NCBI GenBank assembly: GCA_034430215.1
Contig: DAOUFE010000019.1
Span: 618,885-682,884 of the forward strand
Source: UBA4782 sp034430215
GTDB taxonomy: Bacteria > Chloroflexota > Anaerolineae > Anaerolineales > Anaerolineaceae
Length of the DNA stretch: 64,000 bases
Reading direction: 5' to 3'
Shown here in pieces: positions 26,828-35,967 of the stretch; position 1 is the stretch's first letter; each line of letters opens with the position of its first letter. The notes under the pieces were generated by a model. The model saw only the letters and a list, made by a program, of their open reading frames with translations, made no database searches and was not told the DNA's origin. The position numbers and the translations under genes are program-made.

Positions 26828-28362
26828 TTGTTCTCCTTACCGATAGGGTGAAGCAGGTCATAGATGATATAGTCCCCCGTCTCTTTATAGACAGGATATC
26901 CTCGTTCCAGTGTGTTCTTTAACTCGGGTTGGCTATCAAATTCACCAAATAATGTGACTACAAAATATTGCTTTCCTTCGATTGCTTCAGTAAACAAGGT
27001 TTCAAAATCAAAAGTTTGACCAGCCAACTCGCGATATTTCATATCACCTGAAGTCATCCAGTTCGCGGGAGTGACCCACCCCCAATAAGCCAATCTTGCA
27101 CCATAATCATGAGTTAATCCTACAACAGAAGCTCCTTCACCGAGCGTTTTTCCCAGCTCCTGCCAGATGGCAACTTCCTGACGGTAATCATCACGCTTCA
27201 AGGTTACCCGTACATCCCAGGCATTGATGGCAATATAAAATACCAGCACAAAAACAGTCGCCAGGCGGGTTAACCAGGCTGGACCTTTCAGCAGTTTAAA
27301 GAGACTTCCAGCAGCAATTCCAATTCCTGCGGCGATAAGTGGAATAAGGGGTAGCTGGTAATAGTCATGGGTAGTGATATGGTGTGTGAAGGTCATTCCA
27401 TAAAGAAAATAACCGATCAACACTCCTGCATATAACGCCCGATGCCCTTTATCTTCGATGAGAAACATGGCAAGGATGGCGATCAGGAGCCATGCCAGGC
27501 CAATGGTACCATTGATCATACCCTCCCATTGAAGGTAAAAAGCAGGCTGCAGCCATAATTGTGGGAAGAAGCGTAAACTGAATTGAGAGGTAAGCAGACC
27601 GGTAATGTAGACACCATATACATGAAAACATGCGTAAGGAATGATGGCAAGCACTGCCAGCAGCCAGGTCTTTTTATCCTTGATCGCTGTCTTGAAACCT
27701 CTGCCAAATATAATTAATCCTGCATACGCAATCAAGAGAAAATAGATTGCGGTGGATTTAACAAATATGGAAAATCCCGCCAGTAATCCGGCGATGATCG
27801 TCCATTTCCAGGTGGGATTGCGATACCACTTTATCGCAGCCCACCATGACCAGATGATAGCTGCAACCAGCAGTGGATCAGGCTGGAAAGCACGGCTGGC
27901 TAATGCACCATAAGGAAGAAAGAGAAAATAGATCAGCGAGATGATCCCGGCATCTCGTCCTGCAATTTCCCTGACAAAAAGATACAACCCTACTGCACCC
28001 AACAGCCAGAAAAGAATGGCATATATCCTGGCTACCCAGAGCACTTCTCTTCCCAGCAACTGGTAGGTTAATGCAGTCAAGCGCTCCATGATGGGCGGTT
28101 CGATCAACCCCTCTGCTTTCCACTGCCGTATGGCGATTTCCTTCTGGGTATCATTATAGGTATCGGTATGCTCCGCGAACATTCCACGGGCGATCAGCAT
28201 GGAATGCAACTGCCGGGTTGGGTGAAAATCCAGAGGAGCATCGGTCAGGTCATAGAACCTTATTAATGCAGCAACCCCAAAAAGAAAAAGAAAAATAACA
28301 ACCAGTACCCACTTTGCAGGTGCCAGGAATGAAGGAGAAAACCGGTTGGCAGAGTTTTTCAT
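26824..28362 (-). CDS. GT39/ArnT-like membrane glycosyltransferase
   Basis: 512 residues with about 10-11 membrane helices. The first extracytoplasmic loop carries DLTDAPLDFHPTRQ, a position where GT39/ArnT enzymes keep catalytic acids. The family transfers a sugar from a polyprenyl-phosphate donor to protein or lipid outside the membrane. It overlaps the last glycosyltransferase of the operon by 4 nt. Confidence 0.75.
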   Translation of the reverse strand: MKNSANRFSPSFLAPAKWVLVVIFLFLFGVAALIRFYDLTDAPLDFHPTRQLHSMLIARGMFAEHTDTYNDTQKEIAIRQWKAEGLIEPPIMERLTALTYQLLGREVLWVARIYAILFWLLGAVGLYLFVREIAGRDAGIISLIYFLFLPYGALASRAFQPDPLLVAAIIWSWWAAIKWYRNPTWKWTIIAGLLAGFSIFVKSTAIYFLLIAYAGLIIFGRGFKTAIKDKKTWLLAVLAIIPYACFHVYGVYITGLLTSQFSLRFFPQLWLQPAFYLQWEGMINGTIGLAWLLIAILAMFLIEDKGHRALYAGVLIGYFLYGMTFTHHITTHDYYQLPLIPLIAAGIGIAAGSLFKLLKGPAWLTRLATVFVLVFYIAINAWDVRVTLKRDDYRQEVAIWQELGKTLGEGASVVGLTHDYGARLAYWGWVTPANWMTSGDMKYRELAGQTFDFETLFTEAIEGKQYFVVTLFGEFDSQPELKNTLERGYPVYKETGDYIIYDLLHPIGKENK

Positions 28363-28389
28363 GAAGATTTATACGCTTTCTTTCCCTGA

Positions 28390-29160
28390 TCATTCATGCA
28401 GGAAGACTGCATCAGATTGAAGGATTGACCCGTCAATAGGTGAATGCAGGTTCTCCAGGGAACCACCATAACGAAAACCTGAATGCTTTAATAGATGAAA
28501 TACTTCAGGAAAGACAGCCTGCCCCTGATACAAAGGAATATAAGAGACCTCACAAACGATACAATCTACCTGTTTGAGCAACTGTTCTGCTCCTTCAAGC
28601 ACAGATAACTCAAATCCCTGAACATCTATTTTCAAAAGAACTGGGCCTCTTAAAGCGATATTTTGAAAAATATTATCCAGCGTGGTGACGGGCACACTTA
28701 CTTTTTCACTTTTTTGCGTTTGAGGAAATGCCTGGCGATGCAACTCCTCCATAGGGAGAGCGGAAGAGGAAGCTGCAAAATCATTTTTATAAAAATCCAT
28801 CGAACCGGTGGAATCACCCACTGCAGTATTAAAGCCATTCCACCCTTTGAATGGTTTCATGTTCTTGGAAAGCTTTGTAAAATTATCAGGGAGTGGTTCG
28901 AAAGAAAACACCTGTGCATCAGGCAAAATATATTTCATGGCATAGGCATACGCACCAATGAAAGCCCCAACATCCAATACAGTAGCAAACCCTTTCGAAC
29001 GATACCATTTTCTCATGGGGGTAAGATGAACTAGCTCACGCACCAGGCTACGATTGGTGAAAGTCAAACCGACATTTTTGAAAAATCCGGTTGGATATGC
29101 GAAAGGAGTAAAGATATATCCTGAAGCTTTATTGACGATATCCAGCCATTTTTCGATCAT
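28390..29160 (-). CDS. FkbM family methyltransferase
   Basis: 256 residues from the ATG with GGAG 6 nt upstream (a TTG 4 codons earlier overlaps that site). The SAM-binding motif VLDVGAFIGAYAYAMKY, then FSFEPLPDN, and the family block LLKIDVQGFELSVLEGAE are present. FkbM enzymes methylate sugar hydroxyls. In this locus it probably caps or decorates the glycan. Confidence 0.88.
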   Translation of the reverse strand: MIEKWLDIVNKASGYIFTPFAYPTGFFKNVGLTFTNRSLVRELVHLTPMRKWYRSKGFATVLDVGAFIGAYAYAMKYILPDAQVFSFEPLPDNFTKLSKNMKPFKGWNGFNTAVGDSTGSMDFYKNDFAASSSALPMEELHRQAFPQTQKSEKVSVPVTTLDNIFQNIALRGPVLLKIDVQGFELSVLEGAEQLLKQVDCIVCEVSYIPLYQGQAVFPEVFHLLKHSGFRYGGSLENLHSPIDGSILQSDAVFLHE

Positions 29161-29215
29161 CTTGTTCTCCAAAAACCAAATTCTTCAACCAGAAAGAAGT
29201 GTATTATACCCGTGC

Positions 29216-30103
29216 TTATTTCCACATACCTAAACGACCCAAAAGGGTTACACCTACCCGCTTCCAGTCATGTAGTACAACGGCAGGATCAAATCTCCAG
29301 GCTTTCATGTAAATCTCTAGTGAATCCCGATACTGCTTCCCTTCAGAAAGGTAACGCGCACCAAAACGATACGCTCCAGCCCAGATTCGCTTTCGATATT
29401 GTTTATACAAAGAAGCAAATTCTTCATCCTCAGATAGCCAGGTTGCAATTCTGATGGCTTCTTCGCCAAATGCAGATGCATGAGCAATATTCTTTGCAGC
29501 CTTATGAAATCGCGCTGCCGACCAAAGTTCCGGCACATACCCGATTTTTGTATTGGCTGCAATGCGAAGCCAGAGATGATGATCTAGCAAGTATTGATAT
29601 TGGGTAGAAATTCCACCAGCTTGTTCATAAGCCGTATGACGCATTACAACCGAGGGCTGACCGATAATATTGAACTGCATCAGGTCTTTTAGATCCCAGG
29701 GTTGGTAACGCAACCGTCTGATTGTTTTTCCATTTTCATCTACCGCAAGAACATCACCATACACCATCCCCATTTCAGGATGAGCTTCAAGCATGTTGAT
29801 AGCAGAATCAAGAGCACCAGGCAGGTAATAATCATCCGAATTGAGCCATGCCAGGTATTCACCCTGTGCTCTGTTGAAACCTTTTTGAATGGCATGCCCT
29901 TGACCTTTATCTGACTCGCTCACCCACCATGCCAGATCACCAGCATATTTTTGAATGATTGCCAGACTTCCATCCTTTGATCCGCCATCGACCACCATAT
30001 ATTCAAGATCGGTGGTTTCCTGGTTCAATACTGAGCAGATTGTTTGCTCAAGAAATTGAGCCTGATTATAGGAAGGGGTTACCACAGTAATTAACGGATT
30101 CAT
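29216..30103 (-). CDS. Family 2 glycosyltransferase
   Basis: 295 residues. ITVVTPSYNQ, VVDGGSKDGS and the acidic AWLNSDD are conserved. Same subfamily as the enzyme at 26048-26827, with a C-terminal extension rich in Arg, Lys and Trp that may lie on the membrane. Acts within the glycan operon between FkbM and the DUF115 protein. Confidence 0.9.
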   Translation of the reverse strand: MNPLITVVTPSYNQAQFLEQTICSVLNQETTDLEYMVVDGGSKDGSLAIIQKYAGDLAWWVSESDKGQGHAIQKGFNRAQGEYLAWLNSDDYYLPGALDSAINMLEAHPEMGMVYGDVLAVDENGKTIRRLRYQPWDLKDLMQFNIIGQPSVVMRHTAYEQAGGISTQYQYLLDHHLWLRIAANTKIGYVPELWSAARFHKAAKNIAHASAFGEEAIRIATWLSEDEEFASLYKQYRKRIWAGAYRFGARYLSEGKQYRDSLEIYMKAWRFDPAVVLHDWKRVGVTLLGRLGMWK

Positions 30104-30115
30104 GCGAATTCCACG

Positions 30116-30934
30116 CTACTTCGCAAATAATGCGTCGAAATCTACTTTTTCGAAAACAGTCAGTTTTCCACCGACTGTGGCATCCAATATAGTTCTGCCA
30201 TGCTTTTCATAAGCCTTACGTGCCATACCGTATGCAAGTTCAGAAGTCTCGAGATCAGGCAATTGCCATCGGAAACCTTTTCCAAAATAGGCAGGAGAGA
30301 AATGGTTTGGATCATCGCCTTGTGAAATAACAGTGGTATTTGGCTTGCCTTTGGTTTCGAAATTATGGTCAACCCCGATCAAGATCACCTGGTCAAATCC
30401 AAGGAAGAAAGCAAGCTGAAGAGCTACATACGTTACCGTTGCCCCTTCCCATAATCTGTCCCTCGCCGAAGTGTTGAAACCTTTTCCAGTATAGGTAGTG
30501 TAAAGGAAATAAAGATCAGGATCAGGTTTTAACCATTGTCTGGATCGCCAGGAGACAAATCGTGGTATCTTCAATGCCTGAATATCCTGTGCACATTGCT
30601 CGATTACCAGGTCATTAACTGAAAGATAATAACTGGTCGTAAAACCAAGTTCAGGAAACATCAGATAGATCCGATTCATTCCAATGGTGTATTCATTTTT
30701 TAATTTCGAAAGATCTGTATTTCGTAAACTTGGACCGTTGCCGATGATAAAACAGCGTTCTCCTTTATGAATACCCTGCAGTTTTTGCAGGTTCTTTCGA
30801 GTTTCAACACGCCAGGGGTGAAAATATGCAGCAGGCACATCCTGCAACCGCACCAAACTATCACGAAAGGAACCTATGGTTCTTATCGTTGAAACTGGAA
30901 GTACTTTCTTGAGATTTTCTTTAATGCTTGGCAT
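30116..30934 (-). CDS. DUF115/MptE-like protein
   Basis: 272 residues. CFIIGNGPSLRNTDLSKLK and GMNRIYLMFPE are the marks of the 6-hydroxymethylpterin-diphosphokinase-like (DUF115) group. Members of that group within glycan clusters act as putative sialic-acid or related transferases (Maf-like). AGGA 5 nt upstream supports the ATG. Its presence beside CMP-sugar enzymes fits a role in adding a nonulosonate, but that is inference. Confidence 0.72.
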   Translation of the reverse strand: MPSIKENLKKVLPVSTIRTIGSFRDSLVRLQDVPAAYFHPWRVETRKNLQKLQGIHKGERCFIIGNGPSLRNTDLSKLKNEYTIGMNRIYLMFPELGFTTSYYLSVNDLVIEQCAQDIQALKIPRFVSWRSRQWLKPDPDLYFLYTTYTGKGFNTSARDRLWEGATVTYVALQLAFFLGFDQVILIGVDHNFETKGKPNTTVISQGDDPNHFSPAYFGKGFRWQLPDLETSELAYGMARKAYEKHGRTILDATVGGKLTVFEKVDFDALFAK

Positions 30935-30944
30935 GATGTCCTGT

Positions 30945-31712
30945 TCATTCTGTGCTCAAACGTGCGGTTGCTCCACCATCTACGATCATCGCCTGTCCAG
31001 TCATGAACGATGATTGGCTGGAATCAGCCAGGAAATAGATACAATTGGCTATCTCTTCTGGCTGCCCAATTCTGCCATTGACCGTTTTTCGTGCCAGGTT
31101 CTCCAGGCGATCCATCACATTCTCTCCAGAGAGATGCCCGCGCTGTAATCCCGCACGGAGCATGGGTGTATCCACGGCTCCAGGGAGTACAGCATTCACA
31201 CGGATGTTATCAGGTGCAAATTCGATCGCCATTGCGCGAGTGAGAGCAAGCAAACCACCTTTGCTGGCCGCATAAGCTGCGATATTGACTGAGGTTACCA
31301 CTGCATGGACTGAAGACATATTCACAATTGCGCCCCCCCCTGCAGCTTTAAGCAGTGGATGTGCAAGTTTGGCACCCAGAAAAACAGAACGAAGATTCGA
31401 TGCCATCACCATATCCCATTCTTCGACGCTCGTGTCAACAATAGGTTTGGAAATCTGAATACCCGCATTATTCACGACTGCATCCAATTTGGAGGTGTAC
31501 TCGTGCGTCTTTTTGTAAATGAATTCCAACTCATCTGGATTAGAAATATCTGCCTGGATGTATCTATCGGAATCCAGTCTTGTTTCTTCAAATTGCTTTC
31601 TATCTACCGCCACTACATTCCAGCCATGATTTTTAAAAACACTCACCGTAGCAGAGCCAATTCCACCCGCTGCACCTGAAATTAATACCCATTTGATTTC
31701 TTTATTTTCCAT
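30945..31712 (-). CDS. Short-chain dehydrogenase/reductase
   Basis: 255 residues, classical SDR. The NAD(P) loop SGAAGGIGSA is at about 13-22, NNAG follows, and the catalytic Ser and YAASK are in place. The C-terminal block MTGQAMIVDGG is typical. It probably oxidises or reduces a sugar or nonulosonate precursor together with the dehydrogenase next door. AGGAA 8 nt upstream of the ATG supports the start. Confidence 0.9.
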   Translation of the reverse strand: MENKEIKWVLISGAAGGIGSATVSVFKNHGWNVVAVDRKQFEETRLDSDRYIQADISNPDELEFIYKKTHEYTSKLDAVVNNAGIQISKPIVDTSVEEWDMVMASNLRSVFLGAKLAHPLLKAAGGGAIVNMSSVHAVVTSVNIAAYAASKGGLLALTRAMAIEFAPDNIRVNAVLPGAVDTPMLRAGLQRGHLSGENVMDRLENLARKTVNGRIGQPEEIANCIYFLADSSQSSFMTGQAMIVDGGATARLSTE

Positions 31713-31724
31713 AGGTAAATTTCC

Positions 31725-32696
31725 TTATATCGTTCGACTGAGATTCTCCAGATCACTGGTATCGAGCCCAAGCCCGATCAATAAATTACGAATGGTATTC
31801 CAATGAATTCTTTCCCATGCGGTTGGACTCGAATTGGAATTGTGCGAAGCCAGCATGACATTATCAAACTTCCTCAACGGGCTATCCTGGGGAAGAGGTT
31901 CGATTTCATATACATCCAGAGCTGCACCACCCAGTCTTTTCTGTTCCAGCGCTTTGATCAATGCTGGCTCATCTACCAGGGGTCCACGCGCAGTATTGAT
32001 GAGAACAGCACCTGGTTTTACTTCAGCGAAAGTACTTTCATTCATAATATGAAAACTGGTTGGATTCAGATCGCAATTCAGCGAAATAAAATCCGATTGC
32101 TGGAGCAACGTTTTCAAGTCAACCATTTGAACACCCATCTCCACAACGAAATCAGGTGCGATAGGGATAATATCATTTCCAAGTAACCGCATACCGAAGC
32201 CACGCGCCCTTCGGATGACCGCCTTACCAACATTTCCCACTCCGATCACACCCAGGGTGCATTCGCTTAATGACCTGGCCGGGAATTTCCCCCAACCACC
32301 CCGCTTCACTTCCTTATCCAACCAGGGTAATTGCCGGGCAAAAGCCAGTATGTAACCCAAAACAGAATCTGAAACCGGCAAGGTAAATGCGTTGGGTGTC
32401 CTCCAGACGGAAATACCCATCTTTTCAGCTGCTTCTTTGTTGATCGAGTCGATGCCGGTTCCCCATTTGGAGATCACTTTCAACCGCGGCAGACATTTCT
32501 GCAATACACGCTCCGAATACCGGTCATCTCCACAAATTGCAGCATCAAAAGTGCCAGCATATTGTAAGATCTCTTCTTCAGAAAGCCGTTCATGAACTTC
32601 CGCAACAATCAGGTTCAACCCATAATGATCAAAAACTGGTCGAAAACGGTCAATAAAGGGCATCATATAAGGGGCAGAAAGTAAGACAGTTGTCAT
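31725..32696 (-). CDS. D-2-hydroxyacid dehydrogenase
   Basis: 323 residues. The Rossmann loop GVIGVGNVGKA, the substrate-binding NTARGPLVDE and the catalytic LASHNSN with its His are seen. This family oxidises or reduces 2-hydroxy acids with NAD, e.g. phosphoglycerate. Placed between an SDR and a cytidylyltransferase, it may supply a keto or hydroxy acid intermediate for an unusual sugar. Confidence 0.88.
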   Translation of the reverse strand: MTTVLLSAPYMMPFIDRFRPVFDHYGLNLIVAEVHERLSEEEILQYAGTFDAAICGDDRYSERVLQKCLPRLKVISKWGTGIDSINKEAAEKMGISVWRTPNAFTLPVSDSVLGYILAFARQLPWLDKEVKRGGWGKFPARSLSECTLGVIGVGNVGKAVIRRARGFGMRLLGNDIIPIAPDFVVEMGVQMVDLKTLLQQSDFISLNCDLNPTSFHIMNESTFAEVKPGAVLINTARGPLVDEPALIKALEQKRLGGAALDVYEIEPLPQDSPLRKFDNVMLASHNSNSSPTAWERIHWNTIRNLLIGLGLDTSDLENLSRTI

Positions 32697-32710
32697 TTTT
32701 TATCCATTTA

Positions 32711-33385
32711 TCAAATCTTTTTTTGCCGGTTAAGCAGAGCATCCACTACCCAAAAATCATTCTCATCATCAATATCATAAGCTTCAGAAGCATCCATTGT
32801 AAACATCAATGGATGTTCACCCATGCGATTTTTTCTTCGTACCAGGTTTTCACGGGTGAAGATATATATACAAGAGTTTTCTTCGTAAACGGGAGGGAGG
32901 TCCTGGGTTTGCAGCAAAACTTCAGGGTTGTGATTGATGGGTTTCCCATCTCCTGTCCATAATCGTTTTTTGTACGGTGTTGCTGAGAAAAGTGAATCGT
33001 GGTGGGGAAATTGTGCAACCATTTCCTTGATGGCTCGTGAAATTGTTGCAGGTTTTAGCAATGGATTGGTACTATGGGTCTGAAGGTAGAAATCAGCCGG
33101 AACCAATTCAGTATCATAGAGCAGAATCTCATTCATCGAAACAGTATCGCCTGACAACCTCTCGGGGCGTGGTATAACCCGCACAGCAGGGTAATTCTTC
33201 TCAAGCCCCTTTGAGATAATAGGGCTGTCTGTGTCTACTACAATAGAATCGAATTCTGAGCAAGACAACAAAGTTTCAATGATGTATGCATATAAGGGTT
33301 TTCCTGCTATCATCCGGTAATTTTTTTCTGGAACTCTCTGTGAATGATGCCGCATAGGTACCAGAGCAACAAATTTATTAGTCAT
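32711..33385 (-). CDS. CMP-acylneuraminate-type cytidylyltransferase
   Basis: 224 residues. FVALVPMRHHSQRVPEKNYRMIAGKPL is the NeuA/KdsB-type P-loop variant, with His-His where most have Arg-Gly-Gly. HSTNPLLKP and EAYDIDDENDFWV at the end are usual. It activates an acidic sugar with CTP. It is one of three cytidylyltransferases in this operon (others at 38443 and 48394). GAGG 5 nt upstream supports the ATG. Confidence 0.85.
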   Translation of the reverse strand: MTNKFVALVPMRHHSQRVPEKNYRMIAGKPLYAYIIETLLSCSEFDSIVVDTDSPIISKGLEKNYPAVRVIPRPERLSGDTVSMNEILLYDTELVPADFYLQTHSTNPLLKPATISRAIKEMVAQFPHHDSLFSATPYKKRLWTGDGKPINHNPEVLLQTQDLPPVYEENSCIYIFTRENLVRRKNRMGEHPLMFTMDASEAYDIDDENDFWVVDALLNRQKKI

Positions 33386-33403
33386 AGCATCCTCAAAGGT
33401 AGC

Positions 33404-34363
33404 TTAACGCTTTTCTGATTCTTCTTTATATTGTATCGGATCGATCCGGTGCTTCTGTGGTGCCTTCTCCCGGAAAGATGTATTTGGATAATAAAATGTC
33501 CGCTTCAGATTCCAGGTCAACAGCCTGGCTGATTGCCGGTAACCCTGGTACGTACCCCAGAACTGACTCCAACGGAATTTAATAATGTGATGCCATTCTT
33601 TGAGTAAAACTTTTTGAACCCTGGCAGCTAAATAATCTGATGAGATGTTGACAATAAGCAACCTTATCAGGTCTCCCAGAGTAAAGTGAGCATTTGGATA
33701 GATCTGCTTGAATGCCATTCCCTCTCGCCTGTAACGGTTATAGACACCCTTCCATGACTCATGATGAATATGGATGACTTCCGCTTCAGCGGAATAACTG
33801 ACAGTATATCCCTTTTCGGATGCCCACTTCGCCCATGCGAGGTCTTCTAGTGCGGGAATTTTTTCGTCATACGGATGCTGTTCCCATAAACTTTTTCGAA
33901 TAGCGGCATTCGCATTATTACAGAATGGGGTCCCCTGTTTATGCTGGCTGGTTTCAGGATACCAGTGCTGGAAAATTTGTTTTTCCGAGAATTGCGAATT
34001 GAACGTTCCAGATTGTTTGCCATAACAGACCGCAACAGAATCATCCTTGAAAGGTGCAATCAACTTTTCCAACCAATCCGGATAGATTGGATATACATGT
34101 GCACTGGCAAAAACGAGGATATCCGATTCTGCATGGGAGATCCCAAAGTTTAACGAACGTCCAAAAGTAAAGGTTTGGGGGTCGATATGCACAACCTGAA
34201 CACCACATTCCTTTGCTATATCAACCGTACGATCTGTTGATCCTGAATCAACCAGTATCACCTGGATATTCTTAAGGGTTTGTTCTCGAATACCGGTAAA
34301 CAATTTCCCGATATGTTTTTCTTCATTATAAGAACGCACAATTACAGAGCATTCTGGTTTCAT
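33404..34363 (-). CDS. Family 2 glycosyltransferase
   Basis: 319 residues. CSVIVRSYNEEKHI, LVDSGSTDRTVDIA and ALEDLAWAKWA (catalytic acid region) mark a GT2 of the rhamnosyltransferase type. The C-terminus is basic and ends in EEKSEKR-like residues. Overlaps the upstream capsule-type gene by 4 nt. Confidence 0.88.
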   Translation of the reverse strand: MKPECSVIVRSYNEEKHIGKLFTGIREQTLKNIQVILVDSGSTDRTVDIAKECGVQVVHIDPQTFTFGRSLNFGISHAESDILVFASAHVYPIYPDWLEKLIAPFKDDSVAVCYGKQSGTFNSQFSEKQIFQHWYPETSQHKQGTPFCNNANAAIRKSLWEQHPYDEKIPALEDLAWAKWASEKGYTVSYSAEAEVIHIHHESWKGVYNRYRREGMAFKQIYPNAHFTLGDLIRLLIVNISSDYLAARVQKVLLKEWHHIIKFRWSQFWGTYQGYRQSARLLTWNLKRTFYYPNTSFREKAPQKHRIDPIQYKEESEKR

Positions 34364-35964
34364 GGTTCTAATAAAAAGTCAGTCTGTTTCAATATACCAT
34401 CTAAAATTACACGGATTGTCTGTGAACCTTCAGGTGTTAAAGTTGAAAGCGGGAATTGTTTCAACTTAACATATCCTCGCCAGACACGATCTTCTTCTAA
34501 GAATTCACTGAATGGCAGAGATGAACAAAATAGCTGGTAATACAAGAATTTCCGGGCATTGATCCGGTGTTCAGCAGGCGCTTCCAGGGATTCAGCATCC
34601 AGGAATTCTTCCAACATATGAACATATTCCACTTTATCCTGTGGCATGAAGACTGTATCAAGTTGTGTGAATCTTGCTTTTCCTGCACATAGCACAGGTT
34701 TGCCTAAGATGGATGCTTCCATTCCAATGGTCGAGTTGTACACCATAACAAACTTCGACAACTGAATCAACTCATACGAACTAAAATATTCAGTGGCATT
34801 TATAAAGAAAACATTGGGCAGGTCTGTGATTTTCTTTTCAGATGCCCAGGCGGCAACACTCTCCCGACTCTCTTTCCCCTGACGCAGCTCGTCAGGATGA
34901 GCACGGATAACGAATAGTGTTTCGGGATTTCGTTTGATCACTTCGAAAACTTCATCAAGCCAGGAAAACATATCGCTGAATAGCGTATTTGCGTGTCCTT
35001 GCGATGTGTCAAAAACAACATTCGTGAAAACTGGCACCACCTGCTTGAAGCTCTTTGATTTTTCTATAAAATCCGGACTCAAATTACGTATTTCTGGCCA
35101 AAATTGAATACCTGCCATGGAAAAATGACCGCGAAAACGGTTGGATAGATATCCATCTAGTCTGGCATTCTGCATTTCGTTCAACTCAAACTCTTCAGGG
35201 ATGTCGATCGGATAAGCTGTGGCTTCACCTTCGGTAAAAAACGCACAAAACGGCATCAATCCCACTTCATGTGCGATCACCCTGATCCCTTTTTTCATCG
35301 CCAGATAACGTACCGTTGCTTCTGGGAAGAATTGACCATTAAATACCACCACACAGCGAGGTGTAACACTTTCCAACATTACTAGAAATTTCTGTGCAAC
35401 ATTGTTGGCTGAGATGATGTATTGGCGAAATAGATACCGGGTTGGTTCGTCATCCAATAAATGATGCCGCCGCAATATCCAGCGTAATGAAGGCAAAACA
35501 AGCTGACCTAAAGGAATATCTTCATAAACAAAGGTCTCTAATTCTGCCAGAGATAAGTCTTTTATCTTACTGTTCAAAACATTATCTACATGGAAACGAA
35601 ATCGCCGGTGAGGAGATGTGTTGAAACAGACTCTTGATTGTGCTTTACATGCTGTACAGGGTGGTTTATGGGATGGGTCATCCTGTCGTGTACCCAGAAC
35701 GCAGCGACTCATCCCGGCATCACATACAAAATGCATTACTGGCACACCTGCACTCCGAATAGCCCAGGAAGTTAATAGAGAAAATCCTGCATTCAGACTC
35801 AATCCACTTAAACGGGTTGTAGCATTGAAAAAAAGGACAGGTGCGCCATCTTCTTGTAACGGAGCGCGTTGTACTTTTCTTGCCATCACCTGAATGCGGT
35901 GATTATTTTGAAAATGAGCCCACCTGCGTCGAATGGCAGATAGAATTTGATTGACCTGCTTCAT
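34360..35964 (-). CDS. Capsule-type GT-B glycosyltransferase-like protein
   Basis: 534 residues. No full family match by eye, but FVIRAHPDELRQG and MVYNSTIGMEASILGKPVL are the donor-site blocks of KpsC/KpsS- and CDP-glycerol-transferase-like GT-B enzymes. A CxxC-rich stretch (PPCTACKAQSRVC) near residue 80-92 may bind metal. Two further operon genes (44993, 54796) share the R-x-HP and Y-x-S/T-T pattern. Confidence 0.65.
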   Translation of the reverse strand: MKQVNQILSAIRRRWAHFQNNHRIQVMARKVQRAPLQEDGAPVLFFNATTRLSGLSLNAGFSLLTSWAIRSAGVPVMHFVCDAGMSRCVLGTRQDDPSHKPPCTACKAQSRVCFNTSPHRRFRFHVDNVLNSKIKDLSLAELETFVYEDIPLGQLVLPSLRWILRRHHLLDDEPTRYLFRQYIISANNVAQKFLVMLESVTPRCVVVFNGQFFPEATVRYLAMKKGIRVIAHEVGLMPFCAFFTEGEATAYPIDIPEEFELNEMQNARLDGYLSNRFRGHFSMAGIQFWPEIRNLSPDFIEKSKSFKQVVPVFTNVVFDTSQGHANTLFSDMFSWLDEVFEVIKRNPETLFVIRAHPDELRQGKESRESVAAWASEKKITDLPNVFFINATEYFSSYELIQLSKFVMVYNSTIGMEASILGKPVLCAGKARFTQLDTVFMPQDKVEYVHMLEEFLDAESLEAPAEHRINARKFLYYQLFCSSLPFSEFLEEDRVWRGYVKLKQFPLSTLTPEGSQTIRVILDGILKQTDFLLEP

Positions 35965-35967
35965 GCG